Shown here in pieces: positions 57,741-64,000 of a DNA stretch of 64,000 nucleotides. The notes below the pieces were generated by a model. That model was not told the DNA's origin and searched no databases. It saw only the letters and a list, made by a program, of their open reading frames with translations. Location: contig CBDDTF010000003.1 of NCBI GenBank assembly GCA_965233705.1, positions 1,612,001-1,676,000 of the forward strand, written 5' to 3'. Every line of letters begins with the position of its first letter. Position 1 is the first letter of the stretch. Origin of the DNA: Algihabitans sp965233705. GTDB taxonomy: Bacteria > Pseudomonadota > Alphaproteobacteria > Kiloniellales > DSM-21159. The position numbers and the translations under genes are program-made.

Positions 57741-60737
57741 TTAGGTTCCCGCTTCTTCCCGCACCTCCCGCAGCGCCCGATTGAAGAAGTGGCGGATCGC
57801 TTGCTCGCGGGCTTGCGGATCGCTCAGCACGATGTTCTTCATCTCGTTGTCGCGCTGGAACATCTTGATGGCGCCCTTGAAGAACGCCTGACTGAAGGCG
57901 GAGAAGACCACGTCCGGCGGGTTGTTCCGCAGCATTTCTGTCAGGTCTTCGTCCATGATCTCGCGGTTGACCTGCTCGAAGCGGATAAAGTCCTCGCGCG
58001 AGAACTCCGTGCCGTGGCGGTCATTGAACGCCTTGATGATCTCGGAGAGCGAACGCTCTTCCTCTTCTGTGTAGGGCTTAGCGGCGAATTCGCTGATGGG
58101 CTTGAGCTCTTCTGTGTCGCCGGCCGCAAGTGATGCTGACCCCTGCTCCTTCTGCTCGACACGAAACGCCTGAAGGCGGAGCATCTCCTCGGTAATCTCG
58201 ACATCGGGCGGTATTTCCCGGTTCGGCAGCAACCGCGACAGCCAGGCGGCGTAGGAATAGAGCTTTTCAAGCCCGGTATCGCCAAGCCGGATGACCTGCG
58301 CCACGAAACTGTAGAAGCGCATGTAGCTCTTCACCAGTTGGCGGAACTCTTCCTGCCGCCCCTCGTCATCCTCGGCCTCGAAACGGGCCACGGCCTGCCG
58401 TACCAGCCCTTCTAATCGGGCGCGGTCATGGGTGTCGAGCGCACCCTTGTAGAAGGTCTCGGCGAAGCGATCGATTTCGCCCTGGTCGAGGATGCCGAAG
58501 GTTTTGAGGCGTGCTTCCAACTCGTAAATCTGGTTGGGGTCGGAGTTTGCCTCCAGCCCTGTCACCTCAAAGAACGGCTTGAAGGCGTTCTGGATATCCT
58601 CTGTGGTGTTCTGGAAGTCGAGGACGTAGGTGCGATCCTTGCCCGGATAGGTACGATTGAGGCGCGAGAGCGTCTGAACGGCCTGAAGGCCGGCGAGCTT
58701 CCGGTCCACATACATCGCGCACAGCTTCGGCTGGTCGAAGCCCGTCTGGTACTTCTCGGCGACAATCAGCACCTGATAGGCATCCGAATCGAAGCGGCGC
58801 GGAAGCTCGGTCTCGGCGAAGCCGTTCAGTTCGGCTTCAGTGTACGTTTGCCCGTCCACCTCCAGGTCGCCCGAAAACGCGACCAGCGGCTTCACATCGG
58901 TGTAGCCATTGGCCTTGATGTAGTCGCGAACGCCAAAGTAGTAGCGAAGCGCATGCTCGCGGCTGCCTGTGACAATCATAGCCTTGGCGCGGCCGTCCAA
59001 CTCGTCCATCACATGGCGGCGGAAGTGCTCGACGATCACTTCAACCTTCTGGCCGATGGCGGTCGGATGGAGGGAGGCGAAGCGTGCCACGCGACGCTGG
59101 GCGCGGCGGGTGTTCAGCTCGGGGTCGTCCTCGATGGCCTTTTCGAGCTGGTAGTAGGCTTTGTAGGTCATGTAATTCTGGAGCACGTCCAGAATGAAGC
59201 CTTCCTCGATGGCCTGGCGCATCGAGTAGAGGTGGAAAGGCTGCGGCAGCCCGTCCGCCCCCTTCGTCCCGAACCGCTCCAGCGTCACGTTGCGAGGCGT
59301 TGCGGTGAAGGCGAAATAGCTGATGTTCGGCTGCGGCCCGCGGGCTTTCTGATAGTCGGCAATCAGATCCTCGATATCGCGGCCGTCCTCGGTCTCGTCG
59401 CGCGTCAGCGCATCGCTCATGGCCTGCGCGCTCTTGCCGGACTGACTGCCATGGGCCTCGTCGATGATGACGGCAAAGGTGCGGGTCCCCTGGCCGGACA
59501 ACTCCTTCAGGTGGTCGGTCGAGAACTTCTGGATGGTGGTGATGACGATGCGTGCACCGGCCTCCAGAGCCGCCTTCAACTGGCGCGAGGTGCCGTCGAT
59601 TTTCTTCACCACGCCCTTGGTCTGCTCGAACTGCGCCACCGTGTTCTGGAGCTGGCGGTCGAGCACAACGCGGTCGGTAACGATGACGGCCGAATCGAAG
59701 ATCGGCCTGTCGGCATCGTCATGCAGATTGGTGATCTGATGCGCCGTCCAGCCAATGGTATTGGACTTGCCGGAGCCAGCCGAGTGCTGGATCAGGTAGT
59801 TATGGCCTGGGCCGAAGCCGCGGGCGTGCATCATCAGCTTGCGCACCGCGTCGAGCTGTTGGAAGCGCGGGAAGATCAAGGTCTCCCGAACTTCGGTCGA
59901 ACCGCTTGCCGTCGGCGTCTCCTGCCGCTCCAGATGGAGGAAGCGTCCGATGACGTCGAGCAACACGTCCCGCGACAACACTGCCTTGCCTTCGGGCTGG
60001 TCGGCATAGAGGTAGGCCACACGGAAGTCGCCGGCGACGTCGGGATTTCCGGCGCCGCCGTCCCGCCCGCGATTGAACGGCAGAAACCGTGTCTTGCCGT
60101 TCTGGAGGCGCGTCGTCATCGAGATATTGTCCTCGTCCATCGCGAAATGGACGAGCGCCCCGCGCTTGAAGGTCAGGAGAGGCTCACCGGCCGGAGAACG
60201 GTCGTAACGGTACTGCTTCTCGGCGTGCCGGAAGGTAGAGCCGGTCAGGAGGTTCTTCAGCTCCGCCGTTGCCACCGGCAGGCCGTTGACAAACAACGCC
60301 ACGTCAATGGCGTTCTCCGAGCGCTGACTGTAGCGGAGCTGACGGATGATTGAGAGGATGTTGGCCTCATAGAGCCGAACCAACTCGGCGTTCAACCCGG
60401 ACGCGGGCTTGAAGAAGCAAAGCGTCAGCTTGATGTTGGGGATGAGCTTCAGCCCCTGCCGCAGTACGTCGAGCGTGCCGCGCGTCTTCAGCGCCTTCTC
60501 AAGCTGCTTGAAAAATTCGGCTTCGGCGGCGGTGGTGTACTGCGCCTCCAGCTTCCGCCACTCGTCAGGTTGCGTCTCCTTGACGAAGCGAAGGACAAGC
60601 CCGCGGTCCATGGCAAGGGCGCGGTCATACTCGTCCGGCTGTCGGGCGACATAGCCCTGTGAGGCCATCAGATGGTCCACCATGTGCTGTTCAAGCACGA
60701 TCTCTTGGTGCGCGTTCTGGGCGGCGTGCTTTGTCAT
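57741..60737 (-). CDS. hsdR: Type I restriction enzyme, R subunit
   Basis: A 998-aa HsdR. N-terminal nuclease region (DVALFVNGLPVATAELKN), Walker A HSAGSGKSNT, DEAH in FAVIIDEAHGSQ, SF2 motif SYFAFTATPRNVT, and helicase motif VLIVAEKYQTGFDQPKL. The C-terminal helical part binds the methylase core. It translocates DNA and cuts unmodified sites. Start overlaps the upstream HEPN-like gene by 4 bases. Last gene of the hsdM-hsdS-mrr-like-HEPN-hsdR order. Confidence 0.93.
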   Translation of the reverse strand: MTKHAAQNAHQEIVLEQHMVDHLMASQGYVARQPDEYDRALAMDRGLVLRFVKETQPDEWRKLEAQYTTAAEAEFFKQLEKALKTRGTLDVLRQGLKLIPNIKLTLCFFKPASGLNAELVRLYEANILSIIRQLRYSQRSENAIDVALFVNGLPVATAELKNLLTGSTFRHAEKQYRYDRSPAGEPLLTFKRGALVHFAMDEDNISMTTRLQNGKTRFLPFNRGRDGGAGNPDVAGDFRVAYLYADQPEGKAVLSRDVLLDVIGRFLHLERQETPTASGSTEVRETLIFPRFQQLDAVRKLMMHARGFGPGHNYLIQHSAGSGKSNTIGWTAHQITNLHDDADRPIFDSAVIVTDRVVLDRQLQNTVAQFEQTKGVVKKIDGTSRQLKAALEAGARIVITTIQKFSTDHLKELSGQGTRTFAVIIDEAHGSQSGKSAQAMSDALTRDETEDGRDIEDLIADYQKARGPQPNISYFAFTATPRNVTLERFGTKGADGLPQPFHLYSMRQAIEEGFILDVLQNYMTYKAYYQLEKAIEDDPELNTRRAQRRVARFASLHPTAIGQKVEVIVEHFRRHVMDELDGRAKAMIVTGSREHALRYYFGVRDYIKANGYTDVKPLVAFSGDLEVDGQTYTEAELNGFAETELPRRFDSDAYQVLIVAEKYQTGFDQPKLCAMYVDRKLAGLQAVQTLSRLNRTYPGKDRTYVLDFQNTTEDIQNAFKPFFEVTGLEANSDPNQIYELEARLKTFGILDQGEIDRFAETFYKGALDTHDRARLEGLVRQAVARFEAEDDEGRQEEFRQLVKSYMRFYSFVAQVIRLGDTGLEKLYSYAAWLSRLLPNREIPPDVEITEEMLRLQAFRVEQKEQGSASLAAGDTEELKPISEFAAKPYTEEEERSLSEIIKAFNDRHGTEFSREDFIRFEQVNREIMDEDLTEMLRNNPPDVVFSAFSQAFFKGAIKMFQRDNEMKNIVLSDPQAREQAIRHFFNRALREVREEAGT

Positions 60738-61318
60738 CTGGCGGATTTCCCTTCTCCGCAGGCGACAGCGGCGATTACGCCGACCAGTGCCGTCACGAGA
60801 GCCGACATAGCCGATTGAAGGTGGTGCAGATTGACGTGATACTCGCCGTCAATCGGCCGATCGGTTTTGGCGCCACGATCATAAGTCAGGTTGTAGCGAA
60901 AGGCCGTGGAGTTGGGGTCGATGGCGCCCAGCTCCCTCATTCTGTCGATGATCCAGTCAGGCACGTCTGCGTCGAATTCTGACCTTATGAAGGTTTGATA
61001 CTCTTGCGACAAAGCATCGAGATTATGCGTCTTTGCGGCGTCCCGCATAATCGCCTTCAGAAATAACTCGATAGAATGTCGATAGAGATAGAGCACAGGG
61101 TTTGCGACTTCATAATCCGCCACCTGTTGATGCTTTATGGCCTCGACAAGCGCGCTAGCTGCATTGAAGTATTGTTGGCCAAGGCGCTGAAAGCGCTGGT
61201 TCGCTCCACCACCTACAAGGAAGCCTAATGGCTCGGACCATTCGTCGGGCCGCTCGATTGCTGCCGTTGGGTCCTCAAACAAGGGCCGATGCATCTGCTC
61301 TGCGGTGAAAACACTCAT
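60734..61318 (-). CDS. HEPN-like protein in the type I RM operon
   Basis: A 194-aa protein. The segment VLYLYRHSIELFLKAIMRDA resembles HEPN/AbiV-type helices (R-x4-6-H near an ELxLKA stretch), but the exact catalytic pair cannot be confirmed by eye. Second half is poorly conserved-looking. ATG at 61318 overlaps the Mrr-like stop, so it is translated with its neighbours. It could be an RNase back-up for restriction, or an accessory nucleotidyltransferase partner. It is not a standard RM gene. Confidence 0.55.
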   Translation of the reverse strand: MSVFTAEQMHRPLFEDPTAAIERPDEWSEPLGFLVGGGANQRFQRLGQQYFNAASALVEAIKHQQVADYEVANPVLYLYRHSIELFLKAIMRDAAKTHNLDALSQEYQTFIRSEFDADVPDWIIDRMRELGAIDPNSTAFRYNLTYDRGAKTDRPIDGEYHVNLHHLQSAMSALVTALVGVIAAVACGEGKSAR

Positions 61319-62358
61319 GCGTCGCCCCCCGATATCGGCGCCCAAATCTGTTTGAGGGGCAGCTTGGCGCGGGTCTCGTCGGACAGTTCGCCATAGGCGC
61401 GGAACAACGCCTTCAACAGGTCCGGCATCTGCCAGAGGCGCAACTTGAAGAAGTTGTTGTCCAGTTCCTTCTGCGCTGCCGCGTTCACACCGCCGATGCT
61501 GACCAGAAGACCGGTTCGCGCTTGTGTGTTCGACACCGAACCGATCAGCCGCAGCACAACGTCATGATTGGCCGCCCCATCGCCGGACTTCACCTGCACG
61601 CAGATGCGATCCTCGCCAAGGCCGAGTGTGCCGCCGGCCGCGAGGATGTCCACGCCACCGTCGGCGCCAGGCGGCGATACCTTGGTTGTGTAACCCTCCA
61701 CGCGCAGAATTTCGGCCACTAGGTCGGCCAGGGCATGACCGGCGAACTCGGACTTGATCAGCGAAATGATCTGCTGGTTGGCGATATCCTCGATATCGGT
61801 GGCGTAGTCCTCCGCCTCCACGTCCTCGTCGGGAGCTGGTGCCGATGCCTTGCCCTGCTTGCCGAGAAGGGAGCCGGGGTCACTGCCAGTCTTCAGGACA
61901 GCGCGGACCCGCTCCAGCGCCGAATTGCGCTTGATCTCGCAGATGGTCATGAACGCGCCGAAGGAATGCCGTAGGTCCTGCTTGAAGGCGTCGCGCGCAA
62001 CGGACTCTTCCAGCCACTTCACCGCGCGGGAATGGCGATAAGGGTCGTTGGGATCGAAAGCGTATTCCCCCGTTACCTCGCCGATGGCGACGCCGTTCGT
62101 CACCTTCCGCGGCATAACCACAAGGTCGCCGACCTGGATGGTATGGGCAAACTGGTTTAGCTGGGCGGCAAAATTCTTCAGCCGGTTCTGTCCCGCGTCG
62201 GGCATTACCTGTTCAAGATGGACGAGAATGGCGTCTCGGCCCTTGAGCGCGCCCAAGTCGCCAACTTCGAGGAAGCCGGGCAGAAGCCTACCCTGCTCGA
62301 TGGCAGCCAGCTCGCGCTCGCCCTGCTTGCCAGCCCGAACAATCCATAAGCGGCTCAT
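61315..62358 (-). CDS. Mrr-like restriction endonuclease
   Basis: A 347-aa protein. The C-terminal Mrr_cat domain has GADGGVDILAAGG (Asp) and ICVQVKSGD (Q-x-K), the PD-(D/E)xK core of type IV restriction enzymes that cut methylated DNA. An N-terminal ~150-residue domain (WIVRAGKQGERE; GDLVVMPRK) is the usual partner in this family. ATGA overlaps on both sides within the hsd operon. It could guard against phages whose DNA carries modification that defeats HsdR. Confidence 0.83.
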   Translation of the reverse strand: MSRLWIVRAGKQGERELAAIEQGRLLPGFLEVGDLGALKGRDAILVHLEQVMPDAGQNRLKNFAAQLNQFAHTIQVGDLVVMPRKVTNGVAIGEVTGEYAFDPNDPYRHSRAVKWLEESVARDAFKQDLRHSFGAFMTICEIKRNSALERVRAVLKTGSDPGSLLGKQGKASAPAPDEDVEAEDYATDIEDIANQQIISLIKSEFAGHALADLVAEILRVEGYTTKVSPPGADGGVDILAAGGTLGLGEDRICVQVKSGDGAANHDVVLRLIGSVSNTQARTGLLVSIGGVNAAAQKELDNNFFKLRLWQMPDLLKALFRAYGELSDETRAKLPLKQIWAPISGGDA

Positions 62359-63599
62359 GACGCCATCTCCCGCTGGATGGCGTCCAGTCGCCTGTCAGGC
62401 TCACCCCGCTTGCCCCAGGTAGCGACGTCGATCTGGCCAGTGACGGCAGCGGTGATCAGGGCGGCGCGGAACTCCTGGAGGCGCTCAATTGAGGCGGCAA
62501 CCTTGTCGAATACGGGTTCTCTCGCAGCTTGTGCGGCTTGAAATCGCGTTAAAAGATCGAACTGAACCTGCCTATCAGGAACCCAAAGCCGGTAGTTTCC
62601 GAGAGTTTCGCGATTGATCTTGGGCATCGCGACACGCATGGACTCAAGCGTCGCCCAATCGGTGAACTTCCGCGAAAGCAATTGCACTAGCAGGAACTCT
62701 GGCAAAAGGCGCTTGTCCGGCAGGATGGGGTACATGTCGGCGCTGCACATGCCGGATTGTGGTGCTATGCATGCCTTTGCCAGCGCAGGACGAATCTTGC
62801 TGTAGAGGACCGTGCCGGCGGGGTAGGCGTACTTGCCGCTGATCGCTCCCTGTTCTTCGGCGGTCTCGACCTGCAATAGGCGTCCCGTAGCAGATTGAAT
62901 GTGGTTGGGTGCAATCAATGGCTGATTGGTCCAGCGTGGATCGGTGGGATCAACCTGACCCTCCGCGATGCGGCAGACCCACCGGAAGGGGATCATCTCC
63001 TCGAAGATCATTTCGGCCGGAGTGGTCGCCTCTTCGCGCAGGGCCGCAAGCCCCTCCGCCAGAACCTCCAGCAAACGTTGCTTTTTCTCGATCAGCCGAT
63101 CGATGCGGGCGGTCTCGCGGTCGAGGAAATCCGCGATGGCTTTTTGGGTGGGAAGGTCCGGAAGCGGAATTCGCTCTGCGCGTAACCTGTCACGCGAAAG
63201 CTCTATGAAGGTCGTACCTTGGCCGGCAGCCTCTAGCTTTGGCTTAATGGCAGACAAAGCCCAATATGCAAAATCAGAGCGAGCCATTGGCCGAGGCACC
63301 AAACCACGACACCCTTGGTTGAAGCACATGGGCCGTGAAGCAACGGCGATATGACCAATCGGAGCACGGATCGAAAGAATGATGGACCCGGCTGGCACCA
63401 TCTGAGTGCCACAGCTCGAATATCCCTCACGCGTTATACTGCGTTCGCCACAATCTATAGAGCGCGTCTTCAGTTTGCCCAGATCAGCAGGGCCGACCCA
63501 TGGTATGTCTCCGTCCCAGTAGGCCGGTTCGGCGGAAGCAGGGGTTGCCCCGTTCCGAACATCGAAAGCTGCACCGATAGGGACTCCTTGAAAGGTCAC
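62355..63599 (-). CDS. hsdS: Type I restriction enzyme, specificity subunit
   Basis: A 414-aa HsdS. Two target-recognition domains separated by conserved helical spacers: PLPDLPTQKAIADFLDRETARIDRLIEKKQ closes the first. The start GVPIGAAFDVRNGATP and PWVGPADLG are standard TRD openings. Directs both methylation and cutting to a two-part DNA site. Overlaps hsdM and mrr-like genes by 4 bases. Confidence 0.92.
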   Translation of the reverse strand: MTFQGVPIGAAFDVRNGATPASAEPAYWDGDIPWVGPADLGKLKTRSIDCGERSITREGYSSCGTQMVPAGSIILSIRAPIGHIAVASRPMCFNQGCRGLVPRPMARSDFAYWALSAIKPKLEAAGQGTTFIELSRDRLRAERIPLPDLPTQKAIADFLDRETARIDRLIEKKQRLLEVLAEGLAALREEATTPAEMIFEEMIPFRWVCRIAEGQVDPTDPRWTNQPLIAPNHIQSATGRLLQVETAEEQGAISGKYAYPAGTVLYSKIRPALAKACIAPQSGMCSADMYPILPDKRLLPEFLLVQLLSRKFTDWATLESMRVAMPKINRETLGNYRLWVPDRQVQFDLLTRFQAAQAAREPVFDKVAASIERLQEFRAALITAAVTGQIDVATWGKRGEPDRRLDAIQREMAS

Positions 63600-64000
63600 G
63601 CCGTCACCTCCTTCAGAAGCCCTGCAATCTCGGCCTCCAGAGCCTTCAGCTCGGCGTCTATCTGCTCCAGCGGGCGCGGCGGGACATAGCGGTAGAAGTA
63701 GCGGTTGAAGTTGATCTCGTAACCGACGCGTCCCACCTCGCCGTCGCGGGCATCGCGGTAGCTCTCGTCCACCCAGGCATCGGGTACGAAGGGTTTGACC
63801 TCGCGCGCAACGTAGTCCCGCCAGTCCTCCTTGAGCGGCACCAGCTCGTGGTCGCGCAGGTCGGTGTCCGGCTCGGGGTTTCCATCCTTGTCGGTGCAGA
63901 TGTCGGCCTCTTCGTCTCGCTCCGACAAGGCAGAAAGAATAGCTTTGCGGACAGGCGCCGCAATCTTGAGCCCAGCGCTCTTCAGCGCCTTGGTCAACGC
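63596..64000 (-). CDS. hsdM: Type I restriction methylase subunit, C-terminal end
   Basis: Only the last ~134 residues are in the window; the gene continues to the right. The helix-rich C-terminus (EINFNRYFYRYVPPRPLEQI, then a coiled coil with Glu/Leu repeats) matches the tail of HsdM proteins that contact HsdS. The catalytic NPPF and SAM motifs must lie beyond 64,000. Order and ATGA overlap with hsdS support the call. Confidence 0.87.
   Translation of the reverse strand, partial: ALTKALKSAGLKIAAPVRKAILSALSERDEEADICTDKDGNPEPDTDLRDHELVPLKEDWRDYVAREVKPFVPDAWVDESYRDARDGEVGRVGYEINFNRYFYRYVPPRPLEQIDAELKALEAEIAGLLKEVTA

Noticed and set aside
58428..60353. A 641-codon plus-strand frame opposite hsdR
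   Set aside because: Antisense shadow of a conserved gene with all type I R-subunit motifs; no motifs and no ribosome site of its own.

Overview
The window looks like high-GC alphaproteobacterial DNA. The signs are class-typical PhaA/PhaB/PhaC enzymes, dense strongly GC-biased coding, and a strawberry-notch/GHKL/ArdC/ParB gene set of the kind carried on large alphaproteobacterial plasmids and integrative elements. No ribosomal or other universal marker gene is present, so the genus is not assigned. Almost everything reads as accessory DNA.

Layout. (A) 1-10,000, minus strand: plasmid/ICE backbone with a methyltransferase-strawberry-notch helicase fusion (cut by the window edge), a GHKL ATPase, several small conserved proteins, ArdC and a large ParB-like protein. 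(B) 11,163-29,512, minus strand: a long run of close or overlapping genes. From upstream to downstream these are phasin, a YHS/membrane gene split by an IS630 copy, a small membrane protein, a DUF3141 hydrolase, acetate kinase, phosphotransacetylase, PHA synthase, two further small membrane proteins, a CPD-type metal ATPase, an FAD oxidoreductase, FabI and a YHS protein. A second unit follows with a CPC-type copper ATPase, a cupredoxin, DUF1622, DUF2933, an isoprenylcysteine-methyltransferase-like protein and a lone Rieske protein. (C) 29,628-48,469: three sigma-factor-like genes, cyclopropane fatty acid synthase, a polyphosphate set (CYTH-CHAD, Pit, DUF47, PPK2), PhaA-PhaB, a split FtsH, a K+-type channel, a permease, a lycopene-cyclase-domain protein, an EamA transporter and a zinc alcohol dehydrogenase. 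(D) 48,789-50,742: a serine recombinase ending in a 3' tRNA(CAU) fragment. (E) 50,742 to beyond 64,000: an integrase-bearing defence island with a complete type III CBASS (CD-NTase, HORMA, TRIP13, NucC), an XRE-ImmA/PIN pair, and a type I restriction operon with Mrr-like and HEPN-like genes placed between hsdS and hsdR.

The main finding is a regulon visible by eye. The exact string CTGTAACG, 15 bases, then CGTC occurs six times, each correctly oriented upstream of a gene: copA, phasin and the operon behind it, cfa, a 70-aa protein leading to the polyphosphate genes, phaB-phaA, and adh. A seventh near-copy with a 16-base spacer precedes a sigma4-like gene. Two ECF sigma factors in the same region carry a CxC pair between sigma2 and sigma4 and a Cys/His-rich C-terminal tail. 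This is the architecture of CorE-type (former ECF44) copper-responsive sigma factors, which need no anti-sigma partner. I infer a metal-triggered programme that couples copper export to PHA granules, polyphosphate, cyclopropane fatty acids and acetate/acyl-CoA metabolism. Several products of this run (PhaC, phasin, the FAD oxidoreductase, YHS and His-rich mini-proteins) also carry Cys or His clusters that could bind metal.
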